Shown here one piece after another: positions 9,917-18,160 of a stretch of DNA of 50,913 bases. The stretch comes from Psychrobacter sp. 5A.1 (GTDB lineage Bacteria; Pseudomonadota; Gammaproteobacteria; Pseudomonadales; Moraxellaceae), in NCBI RefSeq assembly GCF_030407455.1, contig NZ_JASDDJ010000022.1:1-50913 (forward strand). Direction: 5' to 3'. The position numbers and the translations under genes were made by a program. A model generated the notes under the pieces. It was given only the letters and a program-made list of their open reading frames with translations. It searched no databases and was not told where the DNA came from. Within the stretch, counting starts at the first letter, position 1; each line of letters opens with the position of its first letter.

Positions 9917-11155
9917 TTAGAAGCCACAAGGTGCATCAATCGTGGCAATCACGCCGCCGCCTAAACACACTTCATTGATATAAAAAACGGCTGATTGACC
10001 CGGAGTGACGGCGCGCTGCGGCTCATCAAACACCACGCGAACATCGTTTCCGTCAGCACTTGTTGCAAATACACGACACGCTTGATCTGGCTGGCGATAG
10101 CGTGCTTTTGCCATACAGAGTAGGCCCTCTGTGGTAAACACTTCCGCAGGTGGCAGGCCGTCGACCCAATCCATTTTATAAGCCGTCAGCTCATTACTGA
10201 GCATCATTGGATGTTCGTGACCTTGACCGACGATTAAGCGGTTTTTGTCTAGGTCTTTTGCCAATACAAACCAAGGCTCTTCAGGACGATCTTTGACACC
10301 GCCAATACCAATACCGCCACGTTGACCTAAGGTGTAATACATCAAGCCATCATGAGTGCCGATAGTATGCCCATCGTCGGTCACGATATCGCCTTTTTGG
10401 GCAGGCAGGTATTGTTGTAAAAAGTCCTTGAAACGGCGCTCACCAATGAAGCAGATACCAGTAGAATCTTTCTTTTTAGCGGTTGCTAAATCATGCTCTT
10501 CTGCAATCTGGCGTACCACGGGTTTTTCAAGCTCACCGACTGGGAATAATGTCTTGGCAATTTTATCGCCACCAACGGCATGTAAGAAATAGCTCTGATC
10601 TTTATTATTATCCAGACCACGTAAAAGCTGAGCAACTTCATCCCCATCGGCATTGGTATAATTCACACTGCGCCGCGTATAGTGACCAGTAGCGATGTAG
10701 TCAGCACCAAGGGTCAAGGCATAGTCTAAGAATGCTTTGAACTTGATTTCTTTGTTGCATAAAATATCAGGGTTTGGGGTGCGTCCTGCTTTATATTCCG
10801 CTAAAAAGTGCTCAAAAACACGATCCCAGTATTCCATCGCAAAATTGGCCGTGTGCAGCTTCATGCCGATTTTGTCACACACGGCTTGCGCGTCTGCCAA
10901 ATCATCCATCGCCGTACAGTATTCCGTACCGTCATCTTCTTCCCAGTTCTTCATAAACAGGCCTTCTACCTTAAACCCTGCTTGTTGGAGTAGGACGGCA
11001 GACACAGAAGAATCAACACCACCTGACATACCGACAATCACATGCTTGGTGCTAGGATTATCAATATCGGCAAGCGTCAAAGTACGCTGGGCGCTGAAAG
11101 AATCAGAAACGGATATGCTTGATGTATTTGGGATGGCTGACATAAGACGGCTCAA
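9917..11155 (-). CDS. mnmA: tRNA 2-thiouridine synthase MnmA
   Basis: MnmA activates U34 of Glu, Gln and Lys tRNAs with ATP and inserts sulfur delivered by the Tus relay. The 412-residue protein has the PP-loop SGGVDSS at 44-50, catalytic Cys133 in [12 protein letters not shown] and the partner Cys235 in [12 protein letters not shown]. The C-terminal beta-barrel ends with EVCLGGGVI. About 40 residues precede the usual N-terminus of the family (368 residues in E. coli). The start is uncertain: TTG 11155 has AAGG nine bases upstream, while ATG 11143 has nothing close. The tusDCBE genes that supply its sulfur are near 40 kb. Confidence 0.96.
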   Translation of the reverse strand: MSRLMSAIPNTSSISVSDSFSAQRTLTLADIDNPSTKHVIVGMSGGVDSSVSAVLLQQAGFKVEGLFMKNWEEDDGTEYCTAMDDLADAQAVCDKIGMKLHTANFAMEYWDRVFEHFLAEYKAGRTPNPDILCNKEIKFKAFLDYALTLGADYIATGHYTRRSVNYTNADGDEVAQLLRGLDNNKDQSYFLHAVGGDKIAKTLFPVGELEKPVVRQIAEEHDLATAKKKDSTGICFIGERRFKDFLQQYLPAQKGDIVTDDGHTIGTHDGLMYYTLGQRGGIGIGGVKDRPEEPWFVLAKDLDKNRLIVGQGHEHPMMLSNELTAYKMDWVDGLPPAEVFTTEGLLCMAKARYRQPDQACRVFATSADGNDVRVVFDEPQRAVTPGQSAVFYINEVCLGGGVIATIDAPCGF

Positions 11156-11205
11156 CTATTTATACCTTAATTCAAAATTTAACATGACCATATAAGCTGG
11201 TGCTG

Positions 11206-11232
11206 CTTACTAAAGTTAATAGATTTAGTAAG
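11206..11232. repeat. perfect inverted repeat between mnmA and ispF
   Basis: The nine-base arms CTTACTAAA and TTTAGTAAG flank a nine-base spacer. No T-run follows. Position between divergent genes suggests an operator or a decayed element end, but neither can be shown. Confidence 0.4.
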
Positions 11233-11300
11233 TTGACCACATTGACACTGTCATCTCATCTTTCAGATTTGGTATTATGATAAAATAAGCGTCATATTAT

Positions 11301-11320
11301 ACCAGTTAATTGAAACTGGT
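11301..11320. repeat. second inverted repeat between mnmA and ispF
   Basis: ACCAGTT and AACTGGT flank a six-base spacer about 100 bases before ispF. No T-run follows. It is an operator-like palindrome of unknown role. Confidence 0.35.
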
Positions 11321-11417
11321 GGCGACCTATGGCATCTTACTGCTCGCAAAACTGCTTTGAAAATTCAGATAGTAGTTTTAAATTATTTTAATCGCCTTTA
11401 TTTTATTTGGAATACTA

Positions 11418-11918
11418 ATGATAAAAATTGGACAAGGTATCGATGTTCATGCTTTCCATAATAATGGTCAGCAGCAGCAATATGTCATATTAGCAGGCGT
11501 GCCCATTGAGCATACTCACAGTTTGCTTGCACACTCTGACGGTGATGTGGTACTACATGCGCTTGCTGATGCACTGCTTGGCGCACTGGCGCTTGGTGAT
11601 ATCGGTCAGCATTTTCCTGATACCGATGCGGCACATGCAGGTTTAGATTCGCGAGTCTTGTTACGCTACGTCTATGGCAAAGTACAAGAGGCAGGATATC
11701 GGTTAGGCAATGCTGATATTACTGTGATGTGCGAACGTCCAAAGCTGGCGCCGCACAGTCAGGCAATGCGCGATAATATCGCCAGTGATTTGCAAACGGA
11801 TATTAGTAATATCAGTGTGAAAGCCACCACGACTGAAAAATTAGGCTTTACAGGTCGTCAAGAGGGCATCATGGCCAATGCCGTGGTATTATTAGTGCCT
11901 CATAGAGTTGATGTTTAA
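11418..11918 (+). CDS. ispF: 2-C-methyl-D-erythritol 2,4-cyclodiphosphate synthase
   Basis: IspF catalyses the ring-forming step of the MEP isoprenoid pathway, acting as a trimer with a metal in each active site. The 166-residue protein has the metal ligands Asp9 and His11 in GIDVHAF and His47 in [17 protein letters not shown], plus [11 protein letters not shown] and the C-terminal [18 protein letters not shown] short Asn/Gln-rich insert near residues 15-21 explains the slightly greater length than E. coli IspF. A GGAA precedes the ATG. No ispD lies beside it, and it appears to be transcribed alone. Confidence 0.97.
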   Translation: MIKIGQGIDVHAFHNNGQQQQYVILAGVPIEHTHSLLAHSDGDVVLHALADALLGALALGDIGQHFPDTDAAHAGLDSRVLLRYVYGKVQEAGYRLGNADITVMCERPKLAPHSQAMRDNIASDLQTDISNISVKATTTEKLGFTGRQEGIMANAVVLLVPHRVDV

Positions 11919-12041
11919 CCGATATATAATCATACTTGTAATATCGTGTTGATTGCCCCATGTATCAGCCGTCTCTTTACTCAATTATTTTGTAATATTA
12001 ATTACTGTTTTCAATGAACCGCTTTATCAATAGGAGCTTTT

Positions 12042-12392
12042 ATGACTGAGCAAACCCCAAACACTGCTGCAAACGACGTTGAACAATTGATCCGTGATCA
12101 AATCCGTGACAATAAAGTTATTATTTATATGAAAGGCACACCGCAGTTTCCACAATGTGGCTTTTCTGCTAAATCGATTGAAGTTCTTACTCAGATCGGT
12201 CGCCCATTTGCCTTTGTAAATATTTTAGAAAACCCAGAAATTCGTGCAACTTTACCAAAAGTGGCGAACTGGCCGACGTTCCCACAGTTATGGATCGACG
12301 GTGAGTTGATGGGTGGATCAGACATCATCTTGCAGATGTATCAATCAGGTGAGCTAAAGCCATTGGTTGAAGCAAACAGCCCAGCTGCTTAA
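12042..12392 (+). CDS. grxD: monothiol glutaredoxin, Grx4 type
   Basis: This 116-residue protein belongs to the monothiol glutaredoxins that bind a bridging [2Fe-2S] cluster with glutathione and serve Fe-S delivery and iron homeostasis. The CGFS active site is at residues 39-42 within KGTPQFPQCGFS, and WPTFPQLWIDGELMGGSDI supplies the cis-proline and glutathione-binding region. TAGGAGC before ATG is a strong ribosome binding site. A terminator follows at 12550, so it is probably monocistronic. Confidence 0.97.
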   Translation: MTEQTPNTAANDVEQLIRDQIRDNKVIIYMKGTPQFPQCGFSAKSIEVLTQIGRPFAFVNILENPEIRATLPKVANWPTFPQLWIDGELMGGSDIILQMYQSGELKPLVEANSPAA

Positions 12393-12549
12393 TGCTACAA
12401 ACACTTATCTAAGCTTTTTTATTATAGCCATTCCACTATAAAAGTATGACAGCGTTAACCTCGCTTGAAGTATCATATATACATCTACACTTGGTTGCCT
12501 TGTACTACTTTTAAATTGAATCGACTATATCAAGCTGGTAAGTTTTAAC

Positions 12550-12600
12550 AATAAAAGCTCGAGTCAGTCCTTAATTGGTCGCTCGGGCTTTTATTGTTTT
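12550..12600 (+). terminator. intrinsic terminator after grxD
   Basis: The arms AATAAAAGCTCGAG and CTCGGGCTTTTATT pair along their length with one T-G pair, and are followed by a T-rich run. Confidence 0.8.
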
Positions 12601-12668
12601 TGTCAGTCTTGACCCCATATATGGCTCAACAGCAAATATTATAAAAACATAAATAGTGAGAGAGTATT

Positions 12669-13199
12669 ATGAGCAATCAACCAACAGAACAACAATTGGC
12701 CGAACCGGTGTCTGCTGAGCAAGCAGCAATAGAGAAACGCCGCGAGCATTTAAAAAATGAATCGACACGTATCATCGAAATTGCCAGTAGTGAGTCCAAC
12801 TCAGCACTGAAATGTATCCATCAGCTTAGTGTGGCAGGCGGCGCGACAGAAGCGACGTATGTTGCTATCGAACAGCGCATTGTCGCCGATCAAGATACGG
12901 CAGGTGCTTATCATTTGGCGTTACTGGCTCAAAACACACCAGATCTACCAATTGACGCGCGCCAGCTGATTGAGTTGGTGGCCAATAAAGGTGATAACCA
13001 ACAGCGCTTGGCATTGCTTAAAAACTTACTGTTACCACCTGTTGAATTGATTAAAGAGCAGATCTTAGCCAGTGATGACGGCGATGCGATTGGTCAGATG
13101 AATGCGTATCTACAGATCAATCCAGAAGGCTATGGTAGTCATCATATGCTGTCTAGTGGTCAATTCGATCAGATCGTACCGCTAAGCCCTGGGAAATAA
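12669..13199 (+). CDS. hypothetical soluble protein
   Basis: This 176-residue protein has no signal peptide or membrane segment. It appears mostly helical and acidic with many Gln and Ala residues (EQQLAEPVSAEQAAIEKRRE). The middle suggests short helical hairpins (AYHLALLAQNTPDLPIDARQ, then NQQRLALLKNLLLPPVELIK) that could be a degenerate alpha-repeat, but no family is recognised. GAGAG before ATG 12669 is a plausible ribosome binding site, and terminators on both sides make it a single-gene unit. Confidence 0.7.
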   Translation: MSNQPTEQQLAEPVSAEQAAIEKRREHLKNESTRIIEIASSESNSALKCIHQLSVAGGATEATYVAIEQRIVADQDTAGAYHLALLAQNTPDLPIDARQLIELVANKGDNQQRLALLKNLLLPPVELIKEQILASDDGDAIGQMNAYLQINPEGYGSHHMLSSGQFDQIVPLSPGK

Positions 13200-13264
13200 T
13201 TTTTATAGTAGACCCTAATATGAATAGTTTTTGCTGTGACGTTTTTTAAGCATCAAAAAATTGT

Positions 13265-13270
13265 TATAAT
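13265..13270 (+). promoter_or_regulatory. candidate -10 box upstream of mnmG
   Basis: A perfect TATAAT has only a T-rich match at the expected -35 position. If used, transcription would start near 13277 and run directly into the hairpin at 13293. Confidence 0.35.
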
Positions 13271-13292
13271 GATGGGTTATCTAACCAATTAC

Positions 13293-13322
13293 CAACGACT
13301 TATCTGAGTCGTTGTCTTTTTT
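13293..13322 (+). terminator. intrinsic terminator before mnmG
   Basis: CAACGACT and AGTCGTTG form a perfect eight-base stem with a six-base loop, followed by TCTTTTTT. It may end the upstream hypothetical gene, or act as a leader attenuator of mnmG if the -10 box at 13265 is used. Confidence 0.75.
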
Positions 13323-13429
13323 ATAAATTCGACTGACGTTTATTTGCTGATTGCCATGCTGTTTTATCATCACACGGTTTGATAATAGAATAGGGCTATC
13401 GGCAGCGTTATGAGTCAAGTGAGGCATAT

Positions 13430-15325
13430 ATGCAATACCCAAAACATTACGACGTGATAGTAATCGGTGGCGGTCATGCTGGCACAGAAGCTGCTCTGGC
13501 GGCCGCACGTATGGGCGCGCAGACCTTGCTGTTGACGCATAACATTGAGACACTCGGGCAGATGAGCTGTAACCCAGCGATTGGCGGTATCGGTAAATCG
13601 CATTTGGTACGTGAGATTGATGCGCTTGGCGGGGCAATGGCACTGGCGACAGACAAAGCTGGTATTCAGTTCCGCGTATTGAACAGCCGTAAAGGTGCTG
13701 CCGTTCGTGCCACACGTGCGCAAGCGGATCGTATTCTTTATAAAGCCTCTATCCGCCATACGCTAGAAAACCAGCCAAACCTTGATCTATTTCAGCAAGC
13801 CGCTGATGATATCTTGGTCGAAAATGGCCGCGCAACGGCAGTGGTCACCTCTACTGGTATTATCTTCAAGACGGAAACAGTGGTACTGACTTCAGGGACT
13901 TTCTTGGGTGGTGTGATTCATATCGGCCTAGAGAATTCCAAAGGTGGACGTGCAGGGGATCAGCCGTCTATCAAGTTGGCAGATCGTTTGCGTGAGCTTA
14001 AGCTGCCAGTCGGTCGTCTAAAGACAGGTACACCAGCGCGTATCGATGCTCGTAGCGTTGACTTTAGTGTGATGACCGTACAGCCGGGTGACACACCGTT
14101 GCCAGTCATGAGCTATATGGGTGACGTCTCTATGCATCCAGAGCAGGTCAATTGCTATATCACGCATACCAATGCGCGTACCCATGACATCATCCGTGAG
14201 AATTTAGATCGTTCGCCGATGTTCTCTGGCAAAATCGAAGGCGTGGGTCCACGTTATTGCCCATCTATCGAAGACAAGATTCACCGCTTTGCGGATAAAG
14301 ATAGCCATCAGATATTTATCGAGCCAGAAGGTCTGACCACGCATGAGCTATATCCAAACGGTATCTCAACCAGTTTGCCATTTGATGTGCAGTTAGATTT
14401 TATTCATAGTATGAAAGGGTTAGAAAACGCCCATATTACCCGTCCAGGTTATGCGATTGAGTATGATTACTTTGATCCACAAAACCTAAAGCCAACGCTA
14501 GAAACCAAGTCTATCGATCGCTTGTACTTCGCAGGTCAGATCAATGGTACGACGGGCTATGAAGAAGCGGGCGTACAGGGTTTATTGGCAGGTACAAACG
14601 CCGCATTGGTCACTACTAATAACAGCGAGTTTGACGTGTGGACACCGCGCCGTGATGAAGCGTATCTTGGCGTGTTGGTTGATGATTTGATTACCCATGG
14701 TACGACTGAGCCGTATCGTATGTTTACGAGCCGCGCAGAATATCGCTTGCTCTTACGTGAAGACAATGCGGATCAACGCTTGACTGAAACAGGTCGTAAG
14801 CTTGGCTTGGTTGATGATGTGCGCTGGCAGGCTTATCAAGAAAAAATGGAAGCGATTACGACAGAGACTTCACGCCTAAAAGACATGTGGGCAACCCCTG
14901 CTAATGCGCTAGGCAAAAAAGTCACAGAGCAAACAGGAGAGGTGCTTAGCAAAGAAGCGACAGCCTTTGATTTGCTCAAACGTCCGCAGATACATTTTGC
15001 TGATATTGCTGCTATTACTGATTCGCAGGTCGATACACAAGTAGGCGAGCAGATAGAGATTTCTGTCAAATATGCAGGCTATATCGATCGCCAGCAAGAA
15101 GACATCGATCAGATGAAACGTCTCGAGAATACCGCACTACCGCTAGATTTTGATTATAGTATCGTCTCTGGTCTCTCAAATGAGATAGTACAGAAACTCA
15201 CACATATTCGTCCTGCCACGCTAGCGCAAGCGGGTCGTGTGAGCGGTGTCACACCTGCTGCGATACAGCTATTAGCGATGACGATTAAAAAGCACAAAAA
15301 AGTAAAAGCTGCTTTGAACTCGTAA
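13430..15325 (+). CDS. mnmG: tRNA uridine-34 5-carboxymethylaminomethyl modification enzyme MnmG
   Basis: MnmG (GidA) binds FAD and works with MnmE to build the cmnm5 group on wobble uridine. The protein has 631 residues (E. coli 629). The FAD motif [19 protein letters not shown] is near residue 10, followed by the family signatures [20 protein letters not shown] and KTGTPARID, and the C-terminal helical domain ends typically ([19 protein letters not shown]). GTGAGG before ATG 13430 is a good ribosome binding site. A strong terminator follows. No rsmG or mnmE lies next to it. Confidence 0.97.
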   Translation: MQYPKHYDVIVIGGGHAGTEAALAAARMGAQTLLLTHNIETLGQMSCNPAIGGIGKSHLVREIDALGGAMALATDKAGIQFRVLNSRKGAAVRATRAQADRILYKASIRHTLENQPNLDLFQQAADDILVENGRATAVVTSTGIIFKTETVVLTSGTFLGGVIHIGLENSKGGRAGDQPSIKLADRLRELKLPVGRLKTGTPARIDARSVDFSVMTVQPGDTPLPVMSYMGDVSMHPEQVNCYITHTNARTHDIIRENLDRSPMFSGKIEGVGPRYCPSIEDKIHRFADKDSHQIFIEPEGLTTHELYPNGISTSLPFDVQLDFIHSMKGLENAHITRPGYAIEYDYFDPQNLKPTLETKSIDRLYFAGQINGTTGYEEAGVQGLLAGTNAALVTTNNSEFDVWTPRRDEAYLGVLVDDLITHGTTEPYRMFTSRAEYRLLLREDNADQRLTETGRKLGLVDDVRWQAYQEKMEAITTETSRLKDMWATPANALGKKVTEQTGEVLSKEATAFDLLKRPQIHFADIAAITDSQVDTQVGEQIEISVKYAGYIDRQQEDIDQMKRLENTALPLDFDYSIVSGLSNEIVQKLTHIRPATLAQAGRVSGVTPAAIQLLAMTIKKHKKVKAALNS

Positions 15326-15367
15326 TAGCAATACAGTAAAGTCTTTATAACAAAGTACTTATAGTAT

Positions 15368-15405
15368 AAAAAGCCCGTAACGAGATATCATTACGGGCTT
15401 TTGTT
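15368..15405 (+). terminator. intrinsic terminator after mnmG
   Basis: AAAAGCCCGTAA and TTACGGGCTTTT form a perfect 12-base stem with a 10-base loop and a following TTGTTTG. Confidence 0.88.
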
Positions 15406-15563
15406 TGTCAAAAATACAGTCTTCATTGAAAGAAAGGAGCAGGTGACCTTGTCTTATTGTCTACTTTGTCTCTATACTAGGTCAAAAAACCCCACTACTA
15501 TCTATTAACTTATCTCGTTGATGCTCATCGCATGATGGGCAAGTCATCGAATTGAGCCTATTT

Positions 15564-16523
15564 ATGATTGATGCTATTGTCTTTGCGATTACTATTGTCC
15601 TACCCAACCTTGCCTTAATGTGGTTGGGTTTTTTTATGCAACGGCGTGGTGAAGCAAGCCAGACATTTATCGATCAGTCATCAAGTTTTGTCTTTAACTA
15701 TTGCCTACCATGCTTGTTATTTTTTAGTGTGGTCGATAGTGATGTCGATTATGCCAAGCAAATCACGCTGATCCTTGTTGGTATCTTAGTGACGTTTATA
15801 TTGTTTATTGGGGCAGAGATCTACGCCAAACGCTTTGTTGAACGTCCTGAGGATCAAGGCGTATTTGTGCAAGGTGTGTTCCGTAGTAATATGGCGATTA
15901 TAGGGTTGGCCACGGTTGCCAACGCCTATGGAGAGCGAGGTTTGAGTATTGGGGCCGTCTACATGGGAGTCGTCACGATATTATTTAACATCTTAGCCGT
16001 GATTACCCTCAGCCGTGTGTCTAAAAGTGTGGATGATACGTGGTCCAGTCGCAGCATTATAATTTTCAAAAAACTATTGACCAATCCACTGATTCTAGCA
16101 TTGGTCAGTGCTTTTGTTTATAAAGCGCTGCCATTGCCGCCTATCACTGGTGTCATTCATACGACCGGCGACTTATTGGCAGCAGTAGCCTTGCCATTAG
16201 CACTGATTTGCGCAGGTGCGAGCATCGATATGAAGTCCATGTTGCATCCGTCAGGGTTGTCTATGCAAGCCAGTATAGGACGTATCGTTATTGCGCCAAT
16301 CGTTGCTATCGCCATTGGCTTGGCATTTGGTCTATCTAGCGTACACATGGGCGTGCTGTTTTTGATGGTGGCATCCCCAACCGCCGCGGCCAGTTACGTG
16401 ATGGCAAAAGCGATGGGGGGCAATGACATACTCGCGGCCAATATTCTAGCGTTTACCACCGTCGTCGGTATGTTTGGCATGGCAATTGGTGCGGCAACTT
16501 TACGCGGATTGGGTATGATGTAA
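15564..16523 (+). CDS. AEC-family (auxin efflux carrier-like) transporter
   Basis: From ATG 15564 the protein has 319 residues with about ten hydrophobic segments and the inverted-repeat layout of the AEC family (VLPNLALMWLGFFMQRRG near the start, FVFNYCLPCLLFFSV next). Conserved features include GVFRSNMAIIGLATVANAYG in one repeat and LMVASPTAAASYVMAKAMGG in the other. Bacterial members move malonate, malate and other small carboxylates across the inner membrane, and the substrate here cannot be read from sequence. A TTG at 15552 is an alternative start. Neither start has a good ribosome binding site. Confidence 0.88.
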   Translation: MIDAIVFAITIVLPNLALMWLGFFMQRRGEASQTFIDQSSSFVFNYCLPCLLFFSVVDSDVDYAKQITLILVGILVTFILFIGAEIYAKRFVERPEDQGVFVQGVFRSNMAIIGLATVANAYGERGLSIGAVYMGVVTILFNILAVITLSRVSKSVDDTWSSRSIIIFKKLLTNPLILALVSAFVYKALPLPPITGVIHTTGDLLAAVALPLALICAGASIDMKSMLHPSGLSMQASIGRIVIAPIVAIAIGLAFGLSSVHMGVLFLMVASPTAAASYVMAKAMGGNDILAANILAFTTVVGMFGMAIGAATLRGLGMM

Positions 16524-16596
16524 TACAGATTTATTCAGGTTGGTTATTGTTTTCAAATAGGTAAATATGTTTGCTTTATCTGATCTGTACAGCATT

Positions 16597-16634
16597 AAAA
16601 AGCCCTCTTTTCTTATTTGAAAAGGGGGCTTTTG
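16597..16634. terminator. bidirectional intrinsic terminator
   Basis: AAAAGCCCTCTTTTC and GAAAAGGGGGCTTTT pair with one T-G pair around a six-base loop. A- and T-runs on both sides let it end the AEC gene and the small minus-strand gene that converge here. Confidence 0.8.
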
Positions 16635-16642
16635 GTATGGAT

Positions 16643-16807
16643 TTAGCGTTCGTTATTTCGCTTGTCTGCACGGCGCTGCTTACGCTTTGGACTGGTACGA
16701 TAGGTCAAATAACCACCGATAGCCATGACTGCAAGAAAGGCGACAATATACATAAATATTGACGAGCCAATCATGAGTGATGCACCGATAATGGGCGTTG
16801 CTTCCAT
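16643..16807 (-). CDS. small single-span membrane protein
   Basis: From ATG 16807 it encodes 54 residues: a short N-terminus, one hydrophobic span (IFMYIVAFLAVMAIGGYLTY) and a strongly basic tail (SPKRKQRRADKRNNER) expected on the cytoplasmic side. TGGA upstream gives a modest ribosome binding site, and a terminator lies directly downstream. The overlapping plus-strand frames lack these properties. It follows the flavoprotein gene on the same strand and may be co-transcribed. Function unknown. Confidence 0.6.
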   Translation of the reverse strand: MEATPIIGASLMIGSSIFMYIVAFLAVMAIGGYLTYRTSPKRKQRRADKRNNER

Positions 16808-16855
16808 GTCAAAAATCCAGTTAAGATTTATCAATAATTATGCAACTGCCCTATA

Positions 16856-17857
16856 TCAATATAAAGTAAACAAATTTAGCTCAGGTGTAAGTTCTAGTGA
16901 GCGCAGGCGTGCTGCTTGCTCGTAGATATTGGCAGTCACAATCAGCTCATCTGGCTGATAGGTGGTCAAAAATGCAGCCAGTTTTGGTTTGACGGTGTCG
17001 ACAGAACCAATGAATGATACTGACAATGCATTGTCTACCATCATTTTTTCTGCTTGGCTCCAAATACTATCCATATCGTGAGTAGGCTTTGGCATTTGGC
17101 CTGTTTCCCCACGGCGCAAGCGTACAAAACTCTGCTGCGCTGAGGTAAAGTGATATTGTGCGGTCGCATCGTCATCAGCCAGTAACAAGTTCGCGGCTAG
17201 CATGACATAAGGCTTATCTAGATAGACAGACGGTTTGAACTGTTCACGGTAAGCCTCAATTGCTTGCCCAAGCATTTGCGGGGCAAAGTGAGAAGCAAAT
17301 ACATAAGGCAGCCCAAAGTGTGCAGCCAGAGTTGCTCCAAAGAGAGACGATCCTAATATCCAAATAGGAATATTTGATTTTGCGCCAGGGAACGCTTGCA
17401 CAGCACTGCCGTCTGTATCATTGCCTAAGAAGTACATCAGTTCTTGTACGTCTTGCGGGAAGCGCTCCGCATCTTTCATTTGTCGGCGTAATGCCTGAAA
17501 AGTCGCACCATCAGTACCGGGTGCACGGCCCAGACCTAAGTCTACACGATCGCCATACAATGCTTGCAAAGTGCCAAATTGCTCAGCGATGACGAGTGGC
17601 GCATGGTTCGGTAGCATGACGCCGCCAGCACCGATACGGATACGCTTAGTTTGGCTGCCGATATGCGACAGTAGTACTGAGGTTGCCGCGCTGGCAATAC
17701 CGGGCATGTTGTGATGCTCGGCCATCCAGTAACGGTTTAGACCGAATTTTTCTGCTTGCTGTGCAGTGTCAACGGTCTGGGCGATGCCTTCAGCGATGGT
17801 TTTGCCTTGAGGGACGGGGGCAAGGTCTAAAAAAGATAAAGGGATTTTGTTACTCAT
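16856..17857 (-). CDS. LLM-class flavin-dependent oxidoreductase (luciferase-like)
   Basis: This 333-residue protein resembles the E. coli YhbW branch of the luciferase-like monooxygenase family, which uses FMN or F420-type flavins on small organic substrates. Typical features are LSFLDLAPV at the start, [54 protein letters not shown] and [23 protein letters not shown] 17857 is chosen because CTGGAAC precedes it and the family begins here. A frame extending to 17920 has no such support. The physiological substrate is unknown. Confidence 0.88.
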   Translation of the reverse strand: MSNKIPLSFLDLAPVPQGKTIAEGIAQTVDTAQQAEKFGLNRYWMAEHHNMPGIASAATSVLLSHIGSQTKRIRIGAGGVMLPNHAPLVIAEQFGTLQALYGDRVDLGLGRAPGTDGATFQALRRQMKDAERFPQDVQELMYFLGNDTDGSAVQAFPGAKSNIPIWILGSSLFGATLAAHFGLPYVFASHFAPQMLGQAIEAYREQFKPSVYLDKPYVMLAANLLLADDDATAQYHFTSAQQSFVRLRRGETGQMPKPTHDMDSIWSQAEKMMVDNALSVSFIGSVDTVKPKLAAFLTTYQPDELIVTANIYEQAARLRSLELTPELNLFTLY

Positions 17858-18081
17858 AAATGTTCCAGTAGTGTGTAAATTATTTGCTACTGATATGCTT
17901 ATAGCCAGTGACAGTTTCAAGTACCTCTCTAGTTAGTGTTAATGAATCATAACAAAGTCAGCTAACTCTGTTTTTAAGCACACTTAACAATTATTAAGGT
18001 GTGTTTATAAAGCTTTTCATTTGTCAAAATAAGTCATAAGTAAGGTTATAAGAGCGCGTCTTAGCATCATCTTAGGGTATT

Positions 18082-18116
18082 AAAAAAAGCAGGCAACCTA
18101 AGTTACCTGCTTTTTT
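18082..18116. terminator. bidirectional intrinsic terminator downstream of gcd-type gene
   Basis: AAAAAAAGCAGG and CCTGCTTTTTT pair, extended by AAC/GTT after a single mismatch, around a four-base loop. It serves the minus-strand dehydrogenase that ends at 18161. Confidence 0.8.
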
Positions 18117-18160
18117 GATTGGTTATTGCTAAAGTGAAAACTAATCAAACTAATTTAATG

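Noticed and set aside
13281..13715. Long minus-strand frames over the mnmG start
   Set aside because: They lie opposite a strongly conserved mnmG N-terminus and encode proteins without recognisable features.
16571..16925. Plus-strand frames opposite the small membrane protein
   Set aside because: They run through a terminator hairpin or opposite better-supported minus-strand genes, and have no ribosome binding site.
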